From assembly GCA_009691855.1 (NCBI GenBank), contig SIAI01000036.1, positions 1 to 39,928 of the forward strand: a stretch of DNA of 39,928 nucleotides, read 5' to 3'. Source of the DNA: Planctomycetota bacterium (GTDB lineage Bacteria; Planctomycetota; UBA1135; GCA-002686595). Position numbers and translations under genes: made by a program. Below, in pieces: positions 27,816 through 35,501 of this stretch. The notes under the pieces are model-generated. The model did no database searches and was not told the DNA's origin. It worked only from the letters and a program-made list of their open reading frames with translations. Position 1 is the stretch's first letter. The number at the start of each line of letters is the position of its first letter.

Positions 27816-28711
27816 GGCGTGACCAGCGATGCGAGCTCGGCCACGCGCGCGTCGAGGCCTTTTCGATCCGTGCGCTCCAGGCCCTCGGTGCTGAAACCCT
27901 CGACGCAGAAGGAGGCCGTGGCCGTGCCGCACAGCATCGCGCGGCGCAGGGCGGCGGGCGTCACCTCCCCCACCGCGGCAAGATGCCCCATGAAACCGCC
28001 GGCGAAGGAATCGCCCGCGCCGGTCGGGTCGACGACGTCCTCGACCGGGTACGAGGGCAGCGCGAAGCGCACGTCGCGGCCGAGCAGGAAGGCGCCGTGC
28101 TCGCCCTTCTTCAGGATCACGAAGCGCGGACCCTTGGCGAGTAGGACCTTGGCGGCCTGGAACAGGTTGCGGCGGCCGCTGAGCATGCGCGCCTCCTCCT
28201 CGTTCACGACCAGGCCGTGCACCTTGCGCAGCAGCTCTTCGAGCGCGCCCAGCTTGATGTCGATCCACAGGTTCATCGTGTCGCAGACGACCAGCTCGGG
28301 CGCGCGCATCTGCGCCAGGGCGCGCATCTGCACCTCGGGCTGCGCGTTGGCCAGGAACACGAAGCGCGCGCCTCTCTGCGCCGTCGGCACCTTGGGATCG
28401 AAGTGCTCGAACACGTTGAGTTGCGTGTCCAGCGTGTGGCGCGTGTTCCAGTCGGCCTCGTAGCGCCCGGCCCAGCGGAAGGTCTTGCCCGGCGCCGTCT
28501 CCACGCCGCGCACGCCGATGCCCGCGCGGCTCATGGCCTTCAGCGTCTCCTCGGGGAAGTCCGTGCCGATCACCCCCACCAGCTCGACCGGTCCGAACAG
28601 GCGTGCGGCGTAGGCGAAGTGCGTGGCCGAGCCGCCCAGGACGTCGGTGCGCTTTTCGAAGGGCGTCTCGATCGAATCGAAGGCCAGGGTGCCGACGGCG
28701 AGGAGGCTCAT
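27812..28711 (-). CDS. PfkB-family carbohydrate/nucleoside kinase
   Basis: The 299-residue product has the PfkB opening (GTLAFDSIETPF... GGSATHFAYAARLFG), the segment LVVNEEEARMLSG and the C-terminal signature VEDVVDPTGAGDSFAGGFMG (residues 224-243), with Asp234 as catalytic base. This class phosphorylates sugars or nucleosides; the substrate cannot be set. Planctomycete homologues are often annotated as generic ribokinase-like proteins. It precedes thpR with a four-base overlap and lies 25 bases from the membrane-protein gene. Confidence 0.88.
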   Translation of the reverse strand: MSLLAVGTLAFDSIETPFEKRTDVLGGSATHFAYAARLFGPVELVGVIGTDFPEETLKAMSRAGIGVRGVETAPGKTFRWAGRYEADWNTRHTLDTQLNVFEHFDPKVPTAQRGARFVFLANAQPEVQMRALAQMRAPELVVCDTMNLWIDIKLGALEELLRKVHGLVVNEEEARMLSGRRNLFQAAKVLLAKGPRFVILKKGEHGAFLLGRDVRFALPSYPVEDVVDPTGAGDSFAGGFMGHLAAVGEVTPAALRRAMLCGTATASFCVEGFSTEGLERTDRKGLDARVAELASLVTP

Positions 28712-28736
28712 CGCGGGATGATAACCGGGACGAGGC

Positions 28737-29942
28737 TCACGACTTCCGCGCGTCGCGCAGCTCGTTGCGGCTGCCGGGGAACAACAGAAACAGTCCGCCG
28801 AGCAGTCCCAGGGCCAGCTGGCTCAGGCGGAAGGTGACGCTCACCGCGACGCCCATCGCCGGGCTGGCGTGGATCATCAGGAACAGGCCGCGGAAGGCGA
28901 GTTCGCCCACGCCCCAGCCGCCGGGCGCGAGTGGCACCGCGCTGATCAGGTTGGCCACGGGCACGAGCACGAAGTACTGCGCCAGCGAGACCCCGCCCAC
29001 GCCCAGCGCTCCGCCGAGCACGTACACGCCCAGCGTGACCAGCGCATGGTTGACGAACGAGAACAGGAACGCGATCGCCACGGCCCCAGGCTGCTTCAGG
29101 TACTGGAGCGCGGCGCGATCCAGCGAGCGCAGCTTCTCGGCCACCGGCAGGCGGTTGACCAGCGCGCTCAGGCCGACCTTGCGCCGGAAGGTCTTGCTGG
29201 CGTAGAGCCCGGTGCCGAGCGCGCACAGGCCCAGGCCCCACAGCAGGCTCGCGCGCAGGGCGTCGAACTCCTCGCCCGGCGCCAGCAGGATCACCACCAG
29301 CGCCAGCAACGCCAGCGCGATCATCCCGAAGACGCGGTCCACCAGCACGGTCACCAGCGCTTCCGCGCCGCGGCCCTTGTTCTCCTTGGCGACCATCACG
29401 CCCTTCACCAGGTCGCCCCCGGTCGCGCCGGGCAGGACGTTGTTGAAGAAGAGGCCGAGGAAGGTCAGGCGCAGCGCGTTCCGCCAGCTCGTCGGGCAGC
29501 CGGCCAGCGCCAGCAGGCGCCACCAGCGCGTGACGATCGTAAGCACCGCCAGCAGGAACAGGAGCTGCGCCAGGGCCAGGCCGCCGAGATCCATCTCGCG
29601 GAACGCGCGCGGCATGCCCGGGTGCCAGTCGAAGCCGCTGGGCTCGCCCTCGGCGCGGCGCTTGGCCACGATCGCCTGGCCGTGGCGCACGCGCTCGCGC
29701 GCGCCGAGTTCCCAGCGCTCGTCTAGCGCAGCCGGATCGGTGGGCACGAAGCTCACCGCGTCGCCGTTCCAGGGGCCCTGGATGCGTCCGGAGAGCAGCA
29801 GATCCTCGCCGGTGGCGGTGTGGAAGCTGAGCTCATCCGACCAGGGCAGGTTCTTGCCCACCCAGCCCAGGATCAGGAGCGCCAGCAGCACGCGCACGAT
29901 GGTGAGCACGGGGCGCGAGCGCGGCGCGGCCGCTTGCGTCAT
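28737..29942 (-). CDS. Lysylphosphatidylglycerol-synthase-type transmembrane protein (UPF0104/AglD2-like)
   Basis: The 401-residue product starts at the ATG at 29942. After one N-terminal membrane helix (~13-32) comes a ~90-residue soluble loop (ELSFHTATGEDLLLSGRIQG... RAFREMDL) before the main helical bundle. The bundle has the family marks FLGLFFNNVLPGATGGDLVKG, TVLVDRVFGM, and VPLAPGGWGVGELAFRGLFL. This flippase-like fold (LPG_synthase_TM) moves or modifies lipids; no MprF-type synthase domain follows, so lipid export or glycolipid handling is inferred. The loop is unusual and looks exported. It is followed, 25 bases on, by the kinase gene. Confidence 0.82.
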   Translation of the reverse strand: MTQAAAPRSRPVLTIVRVLLALLILGWVGKNLPWSDELSFHTATGEDLLLSGRIQGPWNGDAVSFVPTDPAALDERWELGARERVRHGQAIVAKRRAEGEPSGFDWHPGMPRAFREMDLGGLALAQLLFLLAVLTIVTRWWRLLALAGCPTSWRNALRLTFLGLFFNNVLPGATGGDLVKGVMVAKENKGRGAEALVTVLVDRVFGMIALALLALVVILLAPGEEFDALRASLLWGLGLCALGTGLYASKTFRRKVGLSALVNRLPVAEKLRSLDRAALQYLKQPGAVAIAFLFSFVNHALVTLGVYVLGGALGVGGVSLAQYFVLVPVANLISAVPLAPGGWGVGELAFRGLFLMIHASPAMGVAVSVTFRLSQLALGLLGGLFLLFPGSRNELRDARKS

Positions 29943-29967
29943 GGCTGCGCTCCGCTTCGATCGCCGG

Positions 29968-31110
29968 TCATTGCGGAGCGTCGGCCGCGGCCTTCGGCGC
30001 GGAGTTCTGCGCGCGCCAGCGGGCGAGCCAGATCTCGGGGCGCAGGGTGGTCGGCTCGCCCGTGATCTTGGCCAGCGCGCGGCAGGCGGCGGTCGAGTGC
30101 GGGCCGCTGATCTGCAGGCGCAGGAGCGTGACCAGGCGTTCCTCCCACGCGCGCGCAAACTCGGCCGGGGCGACGCCCTCGGGCGTGGGCGGCAAGCCGT
30201 AGCGTTCGAGGAGTGCGAGCGCGCGCAGCGAGATCTCTTCTGGCTCCAGCACACCCTCCATCGGGTCCTCGAGGGCCCAGCGTAGGAGTTCCGCCCGTTG
30301 TGCGGGGAAGGCGCGCACGCTGGCCTCCAGCGCTGCGGCGCGCACGCGGCCCTGGGAGTCGGCCCGCGCGGCGACCAGCGCCAGCGTCGTGGCGCGGCGG
30401 GCGAGCTCGAGCCGCAGCGCTCGCAACGCGGCGCGCTCGTCGCCGCCCTCGTCGGCCGACAGCATCGCGTTGGCCGCGCGCAACAGGCGCAGCGTGCCCG
30501 CGCGATCCAGCGGCAGCGCGCGGATGCGCTCGCAGGCCGCGACCAGGGCCGGCGTGCCCAGGCTCGGCGACTCGGCCAGCGCGCGCACGGCGGTGACGAG
30601 CTCGTCGAACAACGCCTTCACCGCCGCGGACGTGGGCGCGTCGCCCGCCGCGGGAACTATTGCCTTCTCGAGTTCGAGCTTCGGCGCCAGCTCGCCCAGC
30701 GCTAGAACGCAGCGCTCGCGCGACAGGAGGTAGGTGCAGTCGACCGCCAGCCAGGCGAAGGCGGCGGCCTGCAGTCCGGCCACGCGCTCGTCGCTCTCGC
30801 ACCGTTCGAGCTCGACCACGTTCTCGAGGCACGTCCCGAGCGGATCCTTGATGCGCTTTTCCTTGGTCTGCTCGGCCTGGAACTCAGGCCCACCGAAGTT
30901 CGTGCGCCGGAAGGTCTGCGTCAGGAGGTAGGTGAGGTCGCCCTGCACGCGGCCACGGTGCTTGGGGCTGCCGTCCTCGGTGTGCAGCTGCTCGAGGTTC
31001 CAGACCTTGGCCGGGGCGAGGTGGCATGCGCTCACCAGCGTCGCGGCGAGGCACAGGGGCGCGAGCGCGCTCCAGGCGCGGCTCGGTCCACTCGAACGGG
31101 TGAGGCCCAT
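29968..31110 (-). CDS. Predicted lipoprotein of unknown function
   Basis: The 380-residue product has a leader ending in a lipobox LVSAC (Cys29). The mature part begins HLAPAKVWNLEQLHTEDGSP and then carries a cysteine-bearing segment (GTCLENVVELERCESDE, with a further DCTYLLSRERCVLALG) followed by helical, Ala/Leu/Arg-rich repeats resembling degenerate HEAT repeats (AALEASVRAFPAQRAELLRW ... LALLERYGLPPTPEG). The end is Ala/Pro-rich. No family name is recognised. It is likely anchored in a membrane facing the periplasm. It comes first in the co-directional block leading to the membrane protein and kinase genes. Confidence 0.75.
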   Translation of the reverse strand: MGLTRSSGPSRAWSALAPLCLAATLVSACHLAPAKVWNLEQLHTEDGSPKHRGRVQGDLTYLLTQTFRRTNFGGPEFQAEQTKEKRIKDPLGTCLENVVELERCESDERVAGLQAAAFAWLAVDCTYLLSRERCVLALGELAPKLELEKAIVPAAGDAPTSAAVKALFDELVTAVRALAESPSLGTPALVAACERIRALPLDRAGTLRLLRAANAMLSADEGGDERAALRALRLELARRATTLALVAARADSQGRVRAAALEASVRAFPAQRAELLRWALEDPMEGVLEPEEISLRALALLERYGLPPTPEGVAPAEFARAWEERLVTLLRLQISGPHSTAACRALAKITGEPTTLRPEIWLARWRAQNSAPKAAADAPQ

Positions 31111-31186
31111 TCGAGCGGAGTGTAGCGGGCTCGAGGGTCGGAAAGAACCGCGGCCCGTCCTAGGGCTTGGCTCACGACGGGGTCGA

Positions 31187-33241
31187 TCAGCGGAACCGCG
31201 GCGGATCCTGGCCGGGCCAGGGCTGGATGGACACGTTGCGGGGCGCGCTGAGATGCTGATCGATGCGCGCGCGTGCCCAGAGATGGGAGCCGAGCGGCAG
31301 GGAGCGTGGCAGGGGCAGATGCAGGTCGGCCACTCCGCTAGACCCGAAGCTGCCGTTCAGCAGGCTGGAACTCCCGCCCAGGAGCTGACCGTTCGGGCCG
31401 CGCGCGTTGCCGAGGGCGAGGAACAGGGTCCAGGACGTGCCGGGCGTCCCGCGCAGCACGGCCTGGAAGCCGTCGCCGGGGATCGGCGCGCCGCCCAGGA
31501 ACAACTCCTGGTGGGTGGCCGGGGTGTCGCGCTCGAAGCGGCAATCCCGCCGCGTGCGTGAGAGCGGCACCGGCGGCGTGCGCACGTGCCCATACGTGTC
31601 GGGGAACAACAAGTGCTCGTCCACCAGCGTGCCCTGCTCGCGCAGGGTGTAGTGCACGGCCTCGCCCGGCTGCGGCTGGAACGCGCCCGTGCGCCAGGGC
31701 GTCAAGGCGGCCCAGGCCGTGGGTTCGGGGGCGTCGTCGAGCACGCCCTGAGCGCGCAGATAGATCTCGAAGGCGAGCGCGTCGAGGCTCGTGCTCGCGG
31801 TCTTCGGATCGAAATCCACGTAGCCGTTGATCGTGCCTACGGCGTCGCCGATGGTGCGCGTGCCGTCGCCCGCGTCGTCGTCCAGGGTGCAGCCCGTGAA
31901 GCGCAGCGTCGGCCGGTCGCGACGCGTGTTGAAGGTGCGCGTGAGCAGCGAGTGCTCGAGCTCGTGCCAGTAGCCGCGCGGGTTGTGATCGCGCTCGTCG
32001 AAGTAGTGCACCGCCGGGCGGCCGAGCTCGGCCAGCCCGTGGAACAGCCCCATCGCGCTCATCCAGCCGACGGTCTCGTCGTTGCGACCGCTGAGCGTGC
32101 GCACGATGGGCCAGGCCTGCGCGAGGTCGCGCCCGGCCATGAAGACCGCGTTCGTGCGCTGCGTCATCAACAGTCCGTCGCGCGTGCGCAGGCCGAGGTC
32201 GAAGGCTCCGAACAGGTTCTCGAAAGTGTCGGGGTTGCGGTAGTCGGTCGCCAGGAGGTCGTAGAGCCCGTTGCGCAGCAGGGCCGCGGCGAAGCGCTCC
32301 GGGTATTCGTTCAAGAGGTACATCCCGCCGATCGCGCCCATCGAGCCGCCGATCACGTACACGCGCTCCGGATCGTGCGCCGCGCCGAGGCGCGCGGTGA
32401 GCCAGTCCATCGTCCAGGCGATGCGTCGCTGGGTGTAGTTCGAGACGGTCGTATCGGCCGTGGGTGCCGCCGGCAGGCTCTCGTGCGAGCCGAACCAGAA
32501 GCTCCAGCTCGTGTACGGCATCAGATCGCTGAAGGACAGGATGTCCACGTCCTGGGGCGTCTCGAAGCGCTGCGGCCAGGCCTGGAGGTACGTCTGGCCG
32601 GCGGCGTGCAGCCGCAGCACCAATCCGTGCGGCCCCGGAGCGTCGCCGGGCTGCACCTGGAAGTCGTAGCCGCGGCTCGGGAACAGGTTGAGCGCGGGCT
32701 GCAAGGGCGTGTCGCGATTGCCGACCCAGTGGCCCCACACCTCACCCTCGCTGCCCACCGACTGGCGCACCGGTTCGGGGGCGGCCGGCGTCTCGCGCAG
32801 CCCGGTCTGGGTCGCGTTCAGGCCCGGCATCAGGGTGCGGTTCTCACCGCCGGCTTGCACGCTGGTCACGGCGTAGAAGGCTCTGTTCGCCGCCGCCTCC
32901 GCCGTGTACACGAACAGGCCCTGGTCGACAGCGAGCTCGGCGCCAGCGTCTTCGATGATCCACATGTGCTCGACGCCGCTGGCCAAGGAGCGCCCCTGGT
33001 TGCGCGAGCTGCGCTCGTCGACCTCGCCCAGGAGATCGGCGGACTTCAGGTCCACCGTCGTGTGCAGCGCGCTCGTCGAGCGATAGATGCGGTAGCGCTT
33101 GTTGGCCGTGGGCATCTCGCGCCAGGTCAAGAAGGTCTGCCCCGCGCGGTGCACGGCCTGGAGCTCGGTCGGCACCTGGGCCGCGAAGGGCAGGGCGAGC
33201 GCCAGCGCCAGCGAGGCGTCGAGGAGTCGACGAGAAAACAT
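31187..33241 (-). CDS. Secreted alpha/beta-hydrolase-like protein with N-terminal fibronectin-III-like domain
   Basis: The 684-residue product has a signal peptide (MFSRRLLDASLALALALPFAA). Residues ~25-150 look like a fibronectin type III domain (YRIYRSTSALHTTVDL..., AFYAVTSVQAGGENR). The middle contains a hydrolase nucleophile elbow VYVIGGSMGAIGGMYL and the acid/histidine-bearing RDHNPRGYWHELEHS, suggesting an esterase- or peptidase-like fold; the catalytic triad is not proven. The C-terminal ~90 residues (GTPGTSWTLFLALGNARGP...) form a beta domain of the kind found at the ends of planctomycete secreted proteins. The frame is open upstream to 33397, but the signal peptide sets the start at 33241. 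Confidence 0.8.
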   Translation of the reverse strand: MFSRRLLDASLALALALPFAAQVPTELQAVHRAGQTFLTWREMPTANKRYRIYRSTSALHTTVDLKSADLLGEVDERSSRNQGRSLASGVEHMWIIEDAGAELAVDQGLFVYTAEAAANRAFYAVTSVQAGGENRTLMPGLNATQTGLRETPAAPEPVRQSVGSEGEVWGHWVGNRDTPLQPALNLFPSRGYDFQVQPGDAPGPHGLVLRLHAAGQTYLQAWPQRFETPQDVDILSFSDLMPYTSWSFWFGSHESLPAAPTADTTVSNYTQRRIAWTMDWLTARLGAAHDPERVYVIGGSMGAIGGMYLLNEYPERFAAALLRNGLYDLLATDYRNPDTFENLFGAFDLGLRTRDGLLMTQRTNAVFMAGRDLAQAWPIVRTLSGRNDETVGWMSAMGLFHGLAELGRPAVHYFDERDHNPRGYWHELEHSLLTRTFNTRRDRPTLRFTGCTLDDDAGDGTRTIGDAVGTINGYVDFDPKTASTSLDALAFEIYLRAQGVLDDAPEPTAWAALTPWRTGAFQPQPGEAVHYTLREQGTLVDEHLLFPDTYGHVRTPPVPLSRTRRDCRFERDTPATHQELFLGGAPIPGDGFQAVLRGTPGTSWTLFLALGNARGPNGQLLGGSSSLLNGSFGSSGVADLHLPLPRSLPLGSHLWARARIDQHLSAPRNVSIQPWPGQDPPRFR

Positions 33242-33554
33242 TCGAGGTGCGGGAGGAGGCGCCGTCCGTTGCGCCGCGTGCAGTTCCAGCGTATGCGATC
33301 GCGCCGAGAGCGCCAGAGTGCAAGACCCCGAAAACACCGGGCGATTCTGGCGAAACGCCGAGAAGAACTTTCCTCCAGCTCGTCCGCGCACATGCACGCC
33401 GGGCGCGCGGTCGGAACGCGGGCCTCCGCGCCGCAGCGCGCCAGCCGGCCGTGTGATCGACGCAGATCTGCGTCACTACACTGCGTAGTCTAGTGGCTGC
33501 GGCTTGCTCGGCGCGTCGCCCCTCGTCAACGCAACCTCGAAAGGCAACAGCCTC
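33242..33554. promoter_or_regulatory. 313-base divergent intergenic region with a 16-bp perfect palindrome
   Basis: The region separates the leftward hydrolase gene and the rightward BsuPI-like gene. It contains GACGCAGATCTGCGTC at 33459-33474, a perfect 16-base palindrome, followed by ACTACACTGCGTAGT, which can form a 5-bp stem. Such symmetry is a candidate operator for a dimeric regulator acting on either gene. No clear promoter hexamers or RNA gene are seen in the rest. Confidence 0.35.
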
Positions 33555-34127
33555 ATGCGCGTCTCGCGCTCACTGTTCGCGCTCTCGTTCCAACTCCCCT
33601 GCACCCTCGCGGCCGCGCCGCTCTTCCAGGGCGCACAACAGGCCGTGGCCCTGCCCGAGGGCCTCCCCGTGCGCTGGGGACTGGTGCGCGACTGCGAGCG
33701 TCCGTTCCTCGACGTCGGCGCCACGCTGCACGCACGCCATGTGCTGGCCAACAGCAGCCAGCTCGACGCCGCCGGCTGGAGCTCGACCAGGGGCAGCAAC
33801 GGCTGCGCGTTCCGCTTCACGCTGGAAGATCCGGCCGGCCAGGTCGTGTGGGAGCCGGGTTCGTGGAGCGGCGGCGTGTTCACGCCGCCGGGCTGCACCT
33901 TCGGCATGCGCCCGCGCGTCCTGCCCGGCAAGTCGGCGCTGCAGGGCACGGCCAGCGTCCCGCTCGTGTACCAGAACTCCGCGAACTTGGGCGCGCAGGG
34001 ACAAGCCTTGCCGGCAGGGCCCTACCACCTGGTCGCGGAGGTGCAGTTCAGCGGCCCCGAGCGCCCGCCCAGCAACTTCGGGCTCGGCTTGACTTACAGC
34101 GCGCGCTTGCCGATCCGCATCGAGTAG
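33555..34127 (+). CDS. Secreted BsuPI-like (Ig-fold) protein
   Basis: The 190-residue product begins MRVSRSLFALSFQLPCTLAAA, a signal peptide. The mature part follows the intracellular-proteinase-inhibitor (BsuPI) pattern: FRFTLEDPAGQVVWEPGS, GVFTPPGCTFGMRPRVLPGK, then GQALPAGPYHLVAEVQFSG and a final ARLPIRIE strand. That family has an immunoglobulin-like sandwich and is found in many secreted bacterial proteins of unknown role; inhibition is not implied. The ATG at 33555 is chosen because the signal peptide starts there; an upstream in-frame start at 33504 would bury it. The gene runs with the PQQ-propeller gene 50 bases downstream. Confidence 0.65.
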   Translation: MRVSRSLFALSFQLPCTLAAAPLFQGAQQAVALPEGLPVRWGLVRDCERPFLDVGATLHARHVLANSSQLDAAGWSSTRGSNGCAFRFTLEDPAGQVVWEPGSWSGGVFTPPGCTFGMRPRVLPGKSALQGTASVPLVYQNSANLGAQGQALPAGPYHLVAEVQFSGPERPPSNFGLGLTYSARLPIRIE

Positions 34128-34177
34128 ACGAGTCGCGGCCGGCGGGGCGAGGGCTATCCTCTGCGACAGAGGTCTCG

Positions 34178-35464
34178 ATGCACGTGTCTCTCTCGCTCCT
34201 CGCCCTGCTCTCCGCCCCACTCGTTCAAGGAGAGGCGTACTGGCCGCACTGGCGCGGTCCCAGCGCCAACGGTGTCACGCCCACGGCTCTCGCGCACCAC
34301 TGGAGCGACACGCAGAACGTGCGCTGGGTCGTGCCGACTCCCGGTCGCGGCGCCTCGACGCCGGTGATCTGGGGCGAGCAGGTGTTCTTCACCACCGCCG
34401 TTCCGACCGGTCGCGCGCTCGAGCGCGCGGACTCGAACAGCAGCGCGAGCGGCGCGCCCGAGGAGCAGAGCTTCGAACTCCACGCCCTCGACCGCCGCAC
34501 GGGCGCGACGCGCTGGAAGTCGGTGGCCCGCGTGGCCACGCCGCACGAGGGCTACCACAAGAGCTACGGCAGCTTCGCCTCGGCCGCGCCCGTGACCGAC
34601 GGCGAGCGCGTGTACGTGTCCTTCGGCTCGCAGGGGCTGTACGCCATCGACCTCGCGGGCAAGCTCGCCTGGAGCTTCGACCCGCGCGTGAAGCTCGCCA
34701 TGCGCAACGGTTTCGGCGAGGGCCTCGCGCCGGTGCTCGCCGGCGAGGTCCTGGTGCAGGTCTGCGATCAGGAGCACGACTCCTTCGCCTTCGCGCTCGA
34801 CAAGCGCACGGGCAAGGAACTGTGGCGCGTCCCGCGCGACGAGCCCTCGACCTGGGCCACGCCGCTCGTCACCGAGTTCGCTGGCGTAACGCAGGTCGTG
34901 ACCGCCGGCACCACGCGCGTGCGCAGTTATGCGCCGAAGACGGGCGAGCTCCTGTGGGAGCGCGGCGGCCTCGGCCTGAACGCGATCCCCGCCGTGCTGC
35001 GCGCCGGCGACCTCGTGCTGTGCATGAGCGGCTACCGCGACCCGCGCATCCTGGCCCTGAAGCTCGGTGGTCGCGGCGCGCTCCCGGACGAGGCCATCGC
35101 GTGGAGCTCGACCCAGGGCTGCGCCTACACCGCGTCGCCCGTGCTCGACGACGGCCTCTACTACACCGTTTCCGATCGCGGCCTGCTCTCGTGCTTCGAC
35201 GCCCAGACGGGTGAAGCGCACTACCTGGAAGAGCGCCTGCCGCGCGGCAGCGCGCTCAAGTCCTCGCCCATCGCTGCGGGCGGGTTCCTCTACCTCCCCA
35301 CCGAGGCCGGCGAGGTCCACCTCGTCAAGCTCGGCCCGGAGTTCGAGGTCGCGGCCACGAACACGCTCAGCGACCAAGTCTTCGTCGCCTCTCCGGCCGC
35401 CGCTGCGGGCGATCTCTTCCTGCGCAGCTGGACGCATCTCTTCTGCATCCAGCCGGGCGGCTGA
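34178..35464 (+). CDS. Secreted PQQ-like beta-propeller protein
   Basis: The 428-residue product starts MHVSLSLLALLSAPLVQGEA (signal peptide), then WPHWRGPSANGV, a hallmark opening of planctomycete PQQ-repeat proteins. At least six blades follow, such as FELHALDRRTGATRWKSV, LYAIDLAGKLAWSFDP, FAFALDKRTGKELWRVPRDE, SYAPKTGELLWERGG, LLSCFDAQTGEAHYLEE and FLYLPTEAGEVHLVKL, with the repeated D-x-x-TGxxxW pattern. This fold resembles the BamB and PQQ-dehydrogenase propellers but lacks obvious catalytic residues, so a binding or structural role is inferred. ATG at 34178 has AGAGG six bases upstream. Confidence 0.88.
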   Translation: MHVSLSLLALLSAPLVQGEAYWPHWRGPSANGVTPTALAHHWSDTQNVRWVVPTPGRGASTPVIWGEQVFFTTAVPTGRALERADSNSSASGAPEEQSFELHALDRRTGATRWKSVARVATPHEGYHKSYGSFASAAPVTDGERVYVSFGSQGLYAIDLAGKLAWSFDPRVKLAMRNGFGEGLAPVLAGEVLVQVCDQEHDSFAFALDKRTGKELWRVPRDEPSTWATPLVTEFAGVTQVVTAGTTRVRSYAPKTGELLWERGGLGLNAIPAVLRAGDLVLCMSGYRDPRILALKLGGRGALPDEAIAWSSTQGCAYTASPVLDDGLYYTVSDRGLLSCFDAQTGEAHYLEERLPRGSALKSSPIAAGGFLYLPTEAGEVHLVKLGPEFEVAATNTLSDQVFVASPAAAAGDLFLRSWTHLFCIQPGG

Positions 35465-35501
35465 GATCGAGATTGGCGTCCCCCTTCGGCGCGGGCTCCC
35501 G

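Noticed and set aside
31586..33493. Long plus-strand open frame (635 codons) opposite the hydrolase gene
   Set aside because: The translation is repetitive Arg/Val/Ala sequence without domains; the signal peptide and nucleophile elbow are on the minus strand.
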